From Corallococcus soli (lineage in GTDB: Bacteria > Myxococcota > Myxococcia > Myxococcales > Myxococcaceae), in the NCBI RefSeq assembly GCF_014930455.1, contig NZ_JAAIYO010000011.1, positions 124,001 to 188,000 of the forward strand: a stretch of 64,000 bases of DNA. The letters are read 5' to 3'. The position numbers and the translations under genes are program-made. The notes beneath the pieces are model-generated. The model saw only the letters and a list, made by a program, of their open reading frames with translations. It was not told the origin of the DNA and did no database searches. Below are positions 17,747 through 25,848 of this stretch, in pieces (the first letter of the stretch is position 1; each line of letters starts with the position of its first letter).

Positions 17747-19189
17747 CTATTTCCCGATGCAGAAGCGCTGGAAGAGGGTGTCCAGAAGGGCCTCGGAAAC
17801 GCTCGTTCCGGACACTTCGCCCAGGGCCTCCAGCGCGAGCCCGACCTCACCGGAGAGGACCTCCAGGGTGGACACGCGCGAGGCCTCCTCGGCGCGGCCC
17901 AGCGCCTCGGCGGTGCGACGCAGGGCATCCGCATGGCGCTCGGAGACCAGGGCCACCGCGGAGGGCGTGCCACCTCCCCACAACCGCGTGAGCACGGAGG
18001 TCCGGAGCGCGTCCACGCCTTCGCCCGTGAGGCCGCTGACGCGCGGCCGGGGAGGGGGGAGCGGCGCTCCGGGCCCAGCGGGTCCTCCGGTCGCCGGAAC
18101 CGTCCCGAACACGGGCGAAGCGGAGGCTGTCGCTGCTGCCCGCCCCGTGCCCCCTCCACCCGCGCCGGCCAGGGTCGCGGGCACCGCGTCGCACTTGCCG
18201 GTGACGACGAGCACGGGCGTGGCGCCGACCTCGCGCATCCACGACGCGGCCTCTTCCACGGAGGCCTCCGGCGGCAGCACGAGCACCGCCAGGTCCACGG
18301 CCGCGAGCAGGTCCCGCGTGCGCGCGATGCCCAGGGCCTCCACGCGTCCGGGAGCCTCGCGCAGGCCGGCGGTGTCGTAGAGGGTCACGCCCAGCCCGTC
18401 CCATTCGACGCGCGCCTCCAGGGCATCGCGGGTGGTGCCGGGCTCCGCGTCCACGAGCGCGCGCTCCTCGCCCACCAGCCGGTTGAACAGCGTGGACTTG
18501 CCCGCGTTCACCGGCCCGTACAGGGCCACGCGCGCGCCCTGGCGCACCAGCCGGCCGCGACCCACCTCGGCACGCAGGGCGTCGGCTTCGGAGCGCAGCG
18601 CGGCGACGCGGGGCCCCGCGTCCTCGTCCGCGCCCTCTGCTTCGTCGGGAAAGTTGAGGACCCCTTCCAGGTCGGCGTGGAGCGCGCGCAGCGGCTCCTC
18701 CAGCGCGCGGATCCGCTCCGCCAGCGCCCCGGACAGCCCGGCCGCGGCGGCGCGCACGGCCGCCTCCGAGTCCGCCGCCACCAGGTCCGCGACCGCCTCC
18801 GCGCGGGTCAGGTCGATGCGCCCGTTCAGGAACGCGCGCCGGGTGAACTCACCCGGAAGGGCAGGGCGGACCCGCGCGTCCTCCAGCGTCCGCGCGAGCA
18901 GCAGCCGCAACAGGCGCGGGCTGCCATGCGCCTGGAGCTCCACCACGTCCTCGCCGGTGAAGGACTGGGGCGCTCGGAAGTAGAGGAACAGACCTTCGTC
19001 GAGCACCCCGCCCGCCGCGTCCACGAACGTGGCCAGGTACGCGTGGCGCGGCGTGGGCACCTGGGGGACACCGGGCGCGAGCGCACGGCCCACCTCCAGC
19101 GCGGCCGGCCCGGACAGCCGGAGGATGCCCACCGCGCCCGCCGCGGGCGCGGTGGCGAGGGCGACGATGGTGGCGGAAGGAGGCGTCAT
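17747..19189 (-). CDS. mnmE: tRNA modification GTPase MnmE (TrmE)
   Basis: A 480-residue GTPase partner of MnmG in tRNA U34 modification. It has an N-terminal tetrahydrofolate-binding domain (TIVALATAPAAGAVGILRLSG), a helical domain, the G1 motif GPVNAGKS (225-232), the G2/G3 region GTTRDA and DTAG (272-275), and the C-terminal CIGK motif with the catalytic cysteine. Oddities: the G4 motif normally NKxD reads TGKCD here, and a Gly/Pro/Ala-rich insertion of about 45 residues separates G4 from the G5-like SGLTGEG. It is the last gene of the rpmH-rnpA-yidD-yidC-jag series, separated from the preceding small gene by 177 bp. Confidence 0.95.
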   Translation of the reverse strand: MTPPSATIVALATAPAAGAVGILRLSGPAALEVGRALAPGVPQVPTPRHAYLATFVDAAGGVLDEGLFLYFRAPQSFTGEDVVELQAHGSPRLLRLLLARTLEDARVRPALPGEFTRRAFLNGRIDLTRAEAVADLVAADSEAAVRAAAAGLSGALAERIRALEEPLRALHADLEGVLNFPDEAEGADEDAGPRVAALRSEADALRAEVGRGRLVRQGARVALYGPVNAGKSTLFNRLVGEERALVDAEPGTTRDALEARVEWDGLGVTLYDTAGLREAPGRVEALGIARTRDLLAAVDLAVLVLPPEASVEEAASWMREVGATPVLVVTGKCDAVPATLAGAGGGGTGRAAATASASPVFGTVPATGGPAGPGAPLPPPRPRVSGLTGEGVDALRTSVLTRLWGGGTPSAVALVSERHADALRRTAEALGRAEEASRVSTLEVLSGEVGLALEALGEVSGTSVSEALLDTLFQRFCIGK

Positions 19190-19366
19190 GGCGGGGCAGG
19201 GGAGGGGGGCCCGGACACAGGCGGCCCCCGAGTATCAGGGACCGTCCGCATCCAGCACGGGGGACACGACACCTTTCGCCATGGACTCGCGCGGGAGTCC
19301 AGGAGCGGGCGTCCACCTGCCCGTCCATCACCCGACCGTCAGCACCTCGACGCTCGCGAGACGGGA

Positions 19367-19594
19367 CTAACGGGGCCCCTGCGGCGGGGTGGAGCCCCGG
19401 GCCGCGCGCTCCACGTCGTCGCGGTGGGTTTCGATGTACTTCTCCACTTCCGCGTCGTCGACCTGCAGGTCGCGCAGCACGCCCGGGTACACGAAGCGGA
19501 AGGCAGGGGACTCCTCGTCCCCGCGCAGGCGGAAGCTCATCTTCAGCACCGCCGCGCCGTACAGCTTGTCTTTCAAACCCTTCGACTTACCCAT
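19367..19594 (-). CDS. Small conserved hypothetical protein
   Basis: A 75-residue charged protein starting MGKSKGLKDKLYG. It has no signal peptide or membrane segment and no domain that I recognise. It is sandwiched between jag and mnmE on the same strand, 60 bp after jag, so it probably belongs to the same transcript. The segment FRFVYPGVLRDLQVDD followed by an acidic helix gives no functional clue. Confidence 0.55.
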   Translation of the reverse strand: MGKSKGLKDKLYGAAVLKMSFRLRGDEESPAFRFVYPGVLRDLQVDDAEVEKYIETHRDDVERAARGSTPPQGPR

Positions 19595-19654
19595 TCGCTC
19601 CTCTGGCTCCCAGACGCCCGCCGGCGGCATGGACGGGCCCTCCCGGGCGCCCGC

Positions 19655-20446
19655 TCAGGCGTCGACGTCGTCCTCGTCGTCGTCCGGCAGCATGCTCCGC
19701 TTGGGCATCGGGGCGGGCTTCGCCGGAGTGAACACCACGCGTCGGTTGCGGCCCTCGCCTTCAGCCGCCACCTTCACGCCTCCTACTCCTTCTACTGCCC
19801 TGAGGACGCGCGCGCGGTCCTCTGTCTTCATCGCGGCGAACGCATAGAAGCGCCCCAGGCTGGCGGACTTCTCAGCGAGCTTGCGGACGGCCTCCCGCAG
19901 CACCGCGTCCTCCTCGCACTGCACCGAGCGCTCGTCCGCCTCCGCCCCCTTCGCCTGCTGCGGCGTGGAGGCCTTGGGGGCCTGGGCCGCGGGCTGCGCG
20001 CCCCGGGCAGGGCGGGCGGGCTGCGCGGCCTTCTCCTGCGCCGCGCGGGCAGGCTGCGCCGGAGCGGGGCTGGCCGCCACCTGGGCCACGGTCGCCGCCG
20101 GAGCGGGGGCCGGGGCCTGCTGCGCCGCCTCGCGACGCGGCCGGGGTTCCGGGTGGCCGCCCGCGCCGAGCATCACCCAGCGACGCTCCACGCCGGGGCG
20201 GTGGAGCATCTTGTTGAGCAGGAACTGGAGCGAATCCAGCACCTGGCTGCGCTTGCCTGGCTCCACGCCCGGAGGCGGGCCGGACTCGAAGTGGAGCGCC
20301 ACGGACAGGCTGCCGTCGGCGGCGTCCTGCAGGTCCAGCCGGGCCGGGAAGCCCATCAGCCCGAGGATGTCGGTGAGCAGCCGCTCCACCCGGGGGCGGA
20401 AGTCCGCCCCGCCCGCCCCAGCCTGCGTTCCCTGCGGGCCGCTCAC
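19655..20446 (-). CDS. jag: Jag/KhpB-like RNA-binding protein (KH and R3H domains)
   Basis: A 263-residue protein. Residues about 17-95 resemble the KH domain of Jag (PGKRSQVLDSLQFLLNKML), and the C-terminal part (DAVLREAVRKLAEKSA to EGEGRNRRVVFTP) is an R3H domain. These proteins bind RNA and are encoded next to yidC. In between lies an Ala/Pro/Gln-rich low-complexity linker of roughly 75 residues that is absent from the short standard forms. The acidic tail DDDEDDVDA is also notable. The GTG start overlaps the yidC stop (GTGA), which sets the start and indicates translational coupling. Confidence 0.85.
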   Translation of the reverse strand: MSGPQGTQAGAGGADFRPRVERLLTDILGLMGFPARLDLQDAADGSLSVALHFESGPPPGVEPGKRSQVLDSLQFLLNKMLHRPGVERRWVMLGAGGHPEPRPRREAAQQAPAPAPAATVAQVAASPAPAQPARAAQEKAAQPARPARGAQPAAQAPKASTPQQAKGAEADERSVQCEEDAVLREAVRKLAEKSASLGRFYAFAAMKTEDRARVLRAVEGVGGVKVAAEGEGRNRRVVFTPAKPAPMPKRSMLPDDDEDDVDA

Positions 20447-22260
20447 TTGCGCTTGCCTCCCCCGGCGGTGACCACCGCCGGTGTCCCGCCGCCGGACTGA
20501 TCCTTCTTGCGGTCCAGCCACTTGCGCAGGCCGTACTGCTGCCCGATGGAGAGCACGTTGTTCGTGAAGATGTAGAGCGACAGGCCGGCCGGGTACTGGA
20601 GCAGCGTGAAGGTGAAGATGATGGGCATCACCCAGGTCATCATCTTCGCCTGCGCGGCATCCATCATCTGCGGCTGCATCTTCTGCGTGATGATCATCGA
20701 CACGCCCAGCGCCAGCGGCAGCAGGTACGTAGGGTCCTTGTACGTGAGGTCCCGCCAGATGGGCCCGATGAACGGCTCACCGTAGATTTCGAAGCTGTTG
20801 CGCAGCGCCGTGAAGAGCGCGATCCACACCGGCATCTGGATGAGCAGCGGCAGACAGCCGCCCAGGGGGTTCACCTTCGCCTCCTGGTACAGCTTCATGA
20901 TCTCCAGGTTCTGGCGCTCCTTGTCCTCCGCGAACTTCTTGCGGATCTCCTCCATCTTGGGCTGGAGCACCTTCACCGCCTCCATGCTGACCATGGAGCG
21001 GTAGGTGAGCGGCAGGAGCGCCATCTTCACCACCACGGTGAGCAGGATGATGGCGAAGCCCCAGTTGCCCACGAGGCCGTAGAAGAACCGCATGATGGCG
21101 AGCAGCAGCTTGCAGACCACCGCCCAGATGCCGAAGTCGACCGTGTCCTCCAGCCGCGGGTGGTACGTCGTGGCGGACAGGCCGGCCACGGTGCGCAGCG
21201 CCTGACCGGGCGCCGGGAGCAGGAGGTCCGGGTCCTTGGGGCCCAGGTAGCCGCCGAAGCGGAACGTGGCCGTCTGGCCGGAGGCGACGTTGAGCGGGAA
21301 GGCCGCGGACACCTCGCGCGCGGTGGGCGACGCGACCAGCGTGCAGTTACCGGCCAGGGGCCCGTCCAGCGGGTAGAGCGCGGACAGGAAGTACTGCTGG
21401 TCGATGCCGAAGTAGGAGATCTGCCCGCGCGTCTCATCCGGGGGGCTGTCGCCCGGGGACAGCTTGTGCAGCTCATCCCCCACCCAGCACGCGGAGCGGC
21501 TCAGGTTGCCCACGCCGCCGAAGAAGGACGGCGCGTGTTCGAACTCCGGGTCGATGGCGCGGCTGTAGTGCAGCTTCAGCTCGCCCGACTGCGCCTGCGC
21601 GGAGGTGTTGCGCACCTGGAGCGTGTAGGCGAACTCGAAGCCCTCGCGCGGCCACAGCACCGTCTTGGTGATCTCCCACGGGCCCTGGCGGCCGGTGAAG
21701 ACGAGGGAACCACCGTTGTCGGTGGGGTTCTCCTGCACCGCGTAGCGGGTGTTCGCCGCGAGCGGGGCGCCGCCTTCAATGCTCACCGCGAGCGGCAGGG
21801 GCTGACCGGCCACCGGGTTCGCCACGTTCATCTGCGGCGGCGGGGGGATCTCCTTGCCGAAGAGCTGCGCGAAGCCCTCCTTCACGGAGAGCGACTGCTG
21901 CTCGCGCATCTTCACGCCCTGGAGCACGGCGGAGGTGAGGCCGGCGCCCTCGGAGGAGAAGGCGTACTTGACCTCCGGACGGGCGACGTCGACGGTGCGC
22001 GCCGGGGGCGGGGGCTCTCCGGGGGCGCCCGCGGCGTCGCCGGTCGGCGTCCCCGGGGGCGGCACGGCGGCGACCGCGGGGGTGCCAGCGTCCTGGGTGG
22101 CGGCCAGCTCCACACCGGCATCCGCGCCCGCCACGTCCGTCGACGGCGTGGGGGCGAAGAAGAAGGTGTAGGCGGCCGTGGCCGCGAAGGAGAGGGCGAG
22201 CGCCAGGAGCAGTCGCTTCTGCGAATCGTTGGACTGGGGCGACAGCGGGTCGTTCGTCAT
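20443..22260 (-). CDS. yidC: Membrane protein insertase YidC
   Basis: A 605-residue Gram-negative type YidC: an N-terminal membrane anchor (LLLALALSFAATAAYTFFFAP), a Pro/Ala-rich stretch, a large periplasmic beta-domain (residues about 90-370), then the five-helix insertase core. The conserved core is recognisable in FYGLVGNWGFAIILLTVVVK, the cytoplasmic hairpin (LQPKMEEIRKKFAEDKER), NPLGGCLPLLIQMPVWIALF and the C-terminal PAGLSLYIFTNNVLSI. It inserts Sec-dependent and Sec-independent inner-membrane proteins. It sits between yidD and jag, overlapping jag by four bases. Confidence 0.97.
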   Translation of the reverse strand: MTNDPLSPQSNDSQKRLLLALALSFAATAAYTFFFAPTPSTDVAGADAGVELAATQDAGTPAVAAVPPPGTPTGDAAGAPGEPPPPARTVDVARPEVKYAFSSEGAGLTSAVLQGVKMREQQSLSVKEGFAQLFGKEIPPPPQMNVANPVAGQPLPLAVSIEGGAPLAANTRYAVQENPTDNGGSLVFTGRQGPWEITKTVLWPREGFEFAYTLQVRNTSAQAQSGELKLHYSRAIDPEFEHAPSFFGGVGNLSRSACWVGDELHKLSPGDSPPDETRGQISYFGIDQQYFLSALYPLDGPLAGNCTLVASPTAREVSAAFPLNVASGQTATFRFGGYLGPKDPDLLLPAPGQALRTVAGLSATTYHPRLEDTVDFGIWAVVCKLLLAIMRFFYGLVGNWGFAIILLTVVVKMALLPLTYRSMVSMEAVKVLQPKMEEIRKKFAEDKERQNLEIMKLYQEAKVNPLGGCLPLLIQMPVWIALFTALRNSFEIYGEPFIGPIWRDLTYKDPTYLLPLALGVSMIITQKMQPQMMDAAQAKMMTWVMPIIFTFTLLQYPAGLSLYIFTNNVLSIGQQYGLRKWLDRKKDQSGGGTPAVVTAGGGKRK

Positions 22261-22312
22261 GGATTTCCCTCTGCCGGCGGCAGAGGGCCGGGGGGCAGGC
22301 GGAAAGAAACCG

Positions 22313-22531
22313 TCAGGGGACGGGATCGAATCCGCCGGGGTGGAAGGGCTGGCAGCGCAGCAGGCGCCAGACGGTGAAGGCGCTGCCCTTGAGGCCGCCG
22401 TGCTTCTCCAGCGCCTGCATGGCGTAGGTGGAGCACGAGGGATGGAACCGACACGCCTTCGGCAGCAGCGGCCCCAGGAACCGCCGGTAGAAGCGGATGG
22501 GCAGTGCGATGACGAAGGCGAGTGGACTCAT
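22313..22531 (-). CDS. yidD: YidD membrane protein insertion efficiency factor
   Basis: A 72-residue member of the YidD family (DUF37). The diagnostic block [17 protein letters not shown], preceded by [12 protein letters not shown], and the [14 protein letters not shown] tail are present, with the three conserved cysteines. It is thought to assist YidC-dependent insertion at the inner face of the membrane through an N-terminal amphipathic helix. Its ATG overlaps the rnpA stop codon (ATGA), so it is translationally coupled to rnpA. Confidence 0.93.
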   Translation of the reverse strand: MSPLAFVIALPIRFYRRFLGPLLPKACRFHPSCSTYAMQALEKHGGLKGSAFTVWRLLRCQPFHPGGFDPVP

Positions 22532-22947
22532 GGGGCTGGCTCTTTAGGGGGCACGGGCGGTGCCGGAAAGAGCCGTTGCAGCTTACGGGTGACGCCGTCG
22601 AACGCACGGGAAACTTGAGCGAAGGAAGCCTCCTTCGCCGAGGAGCGGACGACCAGGACTACGTCGATACCGGGCGGCCATTGCGCGCGGCGCTTGCGGA
22701 ACAGCTCGCGCAGCACCCTGCGAAGACGCGCGCGCACCACCGCGTTGCCCACCTTACTGGAAACGGTGAGCCCCACGCGGGAGTGCGCCCGGTTGTTGCG
22801 TTGGACGAGCGCCAGGAGGCAGTCGGACGGTAGCTTCTGACCGCCCTCCTGGACCTCCAGGAACTCACGTCGCTGAAGCAGGCGAAAGGCCTTGGGGAAG
22901 CGCTCGCCGGTTGCCTGAGGCACCCGCGGCGCCGCTCCCTCGGCCAT
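22528..22947 (-). CDS. rnpA: Ribonuclease P protein component
   Basis: A 139-residue basic protein, the protein subunit of RNase P that helps the catalytic RNA mature tRNA 5' ends. Conserved segments are [37 protein letters not shown] (the RNR-type central helix, here RAR) and [10 protein letters not shown]. The C-terminus has an added Pro-rich tail ([12 protein letters not shown]). Start choice: GTG-ATG occur in tandem, and the ATG is given. It follows rpmH by 15 bp. Confidence 0.93.
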   Translation of the reverse strand: MAEGAAPRVPQATGERFPKAFRLLQRREFLEVQEGGQKLPSDCLLALVQRNNRAHSRVGLTVSSKVGNAVVRARLRRVLRELFRKRRAQWPPGIDVVLVVRSSAKEASFAQVSRAFDGVTRKLQRLFPAPPVPPKEPAP

Positions 22948-22962
22948 CACACGTGCGTCCAG

Positions 22963-23115
22963 TTACTTCTTGAACGACGAAACCACCAGACGCTTACGGC
23001 CCTTCGCGCGGCGGCGCTTGAGGACATCCCGGCCGGACTTGGTGCCGTTCCGCTTCCGGAACCCGTGGGCGCGATTGCGCCGGATCTTCGACGGCTGGTA
23101 CGTGCGCTTGGACAC
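22963..23115 (-). CDS. rpmH: 50S ribosomal protein L34
   Basis: A 50-residue, very basic protein read from a GTG start: [19 protein letters not shown], then [20 protein letters not shown], ending LVVSSFKK. This is the full-length L34 pattern (KRTYQPSK at the N-terminus and the central GFR..T..GR..L..RR.KGR block). A GGGAG ribosome site lies 6 bases upstream of the GTG. It heads the rpmH-rnpA-yidD-yidC-jag series, transcribed away from dnaA, the arrangement that flanks the origin in many bacteria. Confidence 0.97.
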   Translation of the reverse strand: MSKRTYQPSKIRRNRAHGFRKRNGTKSGRDVLKRRRAKGRKRLVVSSFKK

Positions 23116-23480
23116 GACTACTCCCTGAGAGCTGAAGGCGGCGCCCGAGACTCCCGGCGCGACCCGTACATTGGAAAGGGGGCGTCCGTAACCCTATTTC
23201 CTGGACAAGTCAATCACAGGATCACCCTGCCCCATCCCTGTTGCACGGGGACGGGTGGACCCGACCGATCATGTGGGAAAAGGGGGGTGGGGGCAAGGAA
23301 CGTGCCTGCACGGGCTGCGTCCACCCACCGATGCGCCCGGAAGACCCTGAATCTTTGACGTTCGCCAAATCCAGACCCGACAATCTTTTCCGGGTTCACC
23401 GTCGACGTCCGGGACGGGCGGCCTGCTTCCGGACAGCTCCGGGGGCCTCCATCCATGGCGGCAATGAAGGGGAGTCTTTC
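23116..23480. other. Intergenic region between rpmH and a divergent lipoprotein gene
   Basis: 365 bp that must hold the rpmH promoter and the promoter of the divergent lipoprotein gene. On the minus strand TTGACT (23213-23208), then 17 bases and TACGGA (23190-23185), is a weak sigma-70-like candidate for rpmH. No canonical DnaA box was found here. Confidence 0.4.
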
Positions 23481-23864
23481 ATGAAGAGGATGACGGGAGT
23501 TCTCGTGGTGGCGGTGATGATGCTGACCGCCTGCGGCACCCTGCCTGGCGAACAGCAGGCCCAGGAGTCTCAAGCCGAGGCGTCCACCCCCAGCCTCCAG
23601 ACGCAGGAGGCCGCGCTCGCCCGGGACTGCACGGTCACCATCGAATGCTCCAATGGGACGACGCGCAGTTGCAGCGGCACTGCGGGGGCGTGCGCGGCCA
23701 GCGGGACCGGCAGTGGCAGCGTGACGTGCAACGGGGTCACGACGAGCTGTGCCCCCATCCTCGAAGAGCCCGTCTGTTCGTGCCGGAGTGACCGCTGCTG
23801 CAACCAGCTGTGCGCCAGTGATCCGGACTGCCGGCTCGTGCCCCAGGACCCGACGTTCCCCTGA
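23481..23864 (+). CDS. Small Cys-rich lipoprotein
   Basis: A 127-residue protein with a lipoprotein signal: basic MKRM, the hydrophobic VLVVAVMML, then the lipobox TACG at residue 18. The mature part is Ser/Thr/Gln-rich and then carries about ten cysteines in the second half (CTVTIECSNGTTRSCSG, CSCRSDRCCNQLCASDPDC), suggesting a small disulfide-stabilised extracytoplasmic domain. GGGGAG precedes the ATG. The family is not recognised. Its stop codon lies only a few bases from the left inverted repeat of the downstream IS element, so its native terminator has probably been displaced. Confidence 0.75.
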   Translation: MKRMTGVLVVAVMMLTACGTLPGEQQAQESQAEASTPSLQTQEAALARDCTVTIECSNGTTRSCSGTAGACAASGTGSGSVTCNGVTTSCAPILEEPVCSCRSDRCCNQLCASDPDCRLVPQDPTFP

Positions 23865-23867
23865 TGC

Positions 23868-25409
23868 GCTGACAGGGTCGATCAAAATGAGCGTTTGACG
23901 CCTGCACACCGGATGAACGAGGAGTGCGGGCGTGTTCGAGCTGACGCTAGGCCCTGAAGAGAAGCGAGTGCGTCGAACTCGGCGCCGCGACCCTGTCGCG
24001 CGGTTCAAGCCAGACAAGGCAGCGCAACTGGACGCGGTGGCCGGCTGTCCCGAGTTGCAGGTGCCTGCGGGGCACCTGTGTCGTGACGTCGGGCGGTGGG
24101 TGGAGCGGCTCGACACCTCGCGGGTGGAGGCGGGCTACTCGTCGCTGGGCCGCCACGGCTACCACCCCAAGCGGGTGCTGGCGGTGTGGGTGTACGCCAG
24201 CCTCATCGGCTTGCATTACGCCACCGAGGTCGCGCGAGCGATGCGCACGGATGCCGCCTTCAGGCTTCTGTCCGGTGGCCATGCCTACTCCGAGGGCGTC
24301 CTCAAGCGTTTCCGGCAGCAGCAGGAGGCGCTCTTCCAGGACGCCTTGGAGCAGACGGTGCGGCTTGCGGGCCATGCGGGGCTGCTCGACGCGCAGGACC
24401 TGGCCGTCGACTCGGTGCGCCTGCGGGCGCACGGCTCCACCAAGCAGGTGCGCACCCTGCATCGCAGCAAGGAGCGTCTGGAGGAGTTGGCCCGCCAGGA
24501 CGTGGACGCCCTTGAGCCCCAGGCCCGGCAGGTGCACGCAGCCAAGGTGCACAAGCACACCGAGGCGGTGCGTCTGTGCCAACAGCGGGGGGCCAGCAGC
24601 GTCGTGCTGACGAGCCCCGCGGCGGCCCTCATGAAGTTTCCTTCCGGCGCGGGACTGCCTGGCCATCGCGCCACCGTGGCCGCTTGCGGCCAGCAGGCGC
24701 GTTTGGTGGTCGGGGTGCTGCTGGACGCGGCGGCCGTCGATTACGGGCACCTGGAAGACGCCGTGCGGGAGGCCCGGCGGGTGCTGCTCAAGGCGGGCAT
24801 GCCCCAGCAAGCCTGCCTCCAAGTGGCAGCCGATGCCGGTTACGGCTCGAAGGCGGACCTGGTCTTCGCCCAAAGCGAGGCGAGCTGGGTGGACGTGCTG
24901 GTGGCTGAGCCCCAAGCAGCCGGTGAGCCGACGGGGGCCGGAGGACTCTTTGGCCGCAATGACTTCCGGCTCGACGCGGCTGAGCGCAGCGTCCTCTGCC
25001 CCGCGGGCCGCAAGATGCGTGGCCCCTTGTATGACAAGGCCCACGGCTATGACCGCTTCGTCGGCGTCGGCTGCGACGTCTGCCCTCTGAAGCCTCAGTG
25101 CACGCGGGGCCGGGAACGCAACGTCACCGTCGACTGGGACTTCGAGAGGGCTCGGGCTTCCATGCGCCAGCGCATGGCCCAGCCGGGCGCCAGGCAGCGC
25201 TACAACCGACGCATCGCCACTGTCGAGCCCGTCTTCTCCTCCCTGGAAGACGCCATGGGCTACCGTCGCGTCTCCAGTCGCCTGCCTCAGACGGTGAAGG
25301 CCGAAGTCCTCCTGAAGCTGCTGGCTCACAATCTCAGCCGCCTCATCACCCGGCAGCGGCTTGTCCTCGTCCTCTTCCGGCTTTCCTGATTCTGGTCGCC
25401 CCTGTGAGG
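23868..25409 (+). mobile_element. IS1182-family-like insertion sequence between rpmH and dnaA
   Basis: About 1.54 kb containing one transposase gene and bounded by imperfect terminal inverted repeats. Positions 23868-23891 match the reverse complement of 25386-25409 at 18 of 24 bases, including an uninterrupted ACAGGG core. The exact outer ends are probably at the ACAGGG (23872) and its mate near 25405. No convincing target duplication could be read from the flanks. The element lies between the rpmH block and dnaA. Confidence 0.8.
23932..25389 (+). CDS. IS1182-family DDE transposase
   Basis: A 485-residue, apparently intact transposase. The N-terminal DUF772-type DNA-binding region contains HPKRVLAVWVYASLIG and the 'RLLSGGHAYSEGVLKRFRQQ' block. 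The DDE catalytic core shows DLAVDSVRLRAHGS (first Asp), VAADAGYGSKADL (second Asp) and the C-terminal RRIATVEPVFSSLEDAMGYRR with the final Glu. A Cys cluster (CDVCPLKPQC) precedes the last domain, as in this family. The GTG start has AGGAG seven bases upstream. The stop codon falls inside the right inverted repeat. No frameshift or internal stop is seen, so it may still be active. Confidence 0.93.
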   Translation: MFELTLGPEEKRVRRTRRRDPVARFKPDKAAQLDAVAGCPELQVPAGHLCRDVGRWVERLDTSRVEAGYSSLGRHGYHPKRVLAVWVYASLIGLHYATEVARAMRTDAAFRLLSGGHAYSEGVLKRFRQQQEALFQDALEQTVRLAGHAGLLDAQDLAVDSVRLRAHGSTKQVRTLHRSKERLEELARQDVDALEPQARQVHAAKVHKHTEAVRLCQQRGASSVVLTSPAAALMKFPSGAGLPGHRATVAACGQQARLVVGVLLDAAAVDYGHLEDAVREARRVLLKAGMPQQACLQVAADAGYGSKADLVFAQSEASWVDVLVAEPQAAGEPTGAGGLFGRNDFRLDAAERSVLCPAGRKMRGPLYDKAHGYDRFVGVGCDVCPLKPQCTRGRERNVTVDWDFERARASMRQRMAQPGARQRYNRRIATVEPVFSSLEDAMGYRRVSSRLPQTVKAEVLLKLLAHNLSRLITRQRLVLVLFRLS

Positions 25410-25848
25410 ACGTCAGTGCCAATGCTCCCGGCGGGACTCCTGCCGGGGGCGTTGAACCGTGGCGGGCCCGACGTCCACGGCTTGAGGTGAGCGTTCAGCA
25501 CAGGACCGCCGGCATCGTCACGCTTGGTCCTGGTCGGATCCGACCTTCCGACGGCGGATCCGTTCAGGTGGAGGCTCCGCCCACCTCCACGCCATCCGTG
25601 CAGGGTCGCTTCGCAACCCGCCGGAACGCTTTGGAAGATCCGTTGCGGAAGGGATCCACGAGGGCGGGACGGATCCAAAAGCGCCCCGACACCCATGCCG
25701 TGGGTGGATCCACCACAGATCACTCCAGGTGGGTGAACCCCTGGGAACTGTTGGGCTTCTGGCCGGTTCCTTGATCGCCCAGAAACCCTCTGTTAGCACC
25801 GCCGACGCCCGCTGGTTCTCCCATCCGCACCGTCCTTCGAGCCTCCGT
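25410..25848. promoter_or_regulatory. dnaA leader region with clustered GATC/GGATCC palindromes
   Basis: About 440 bp between the IS element and dnaA without a gene. Eight GATC tetranucleotides occur between 25537 and 25776, several inside perfect palindromes (GGTCGGATCCGACC and GGTGGATCCACC), about ten times more than expected at this GC content. No TTATCCACA-type box was seen. It must include the dnaA promoter and may be part of an origin or a regulatory array; which of these is not decided by the sequence. Confidence 0.55.

Noticed and set aside
23868-23880. Target site duplication of the IS element
   Set aside because: Flanks at both ends were compared and no convincing direct repeat was found; the exact ends are uncertain by a few bases.
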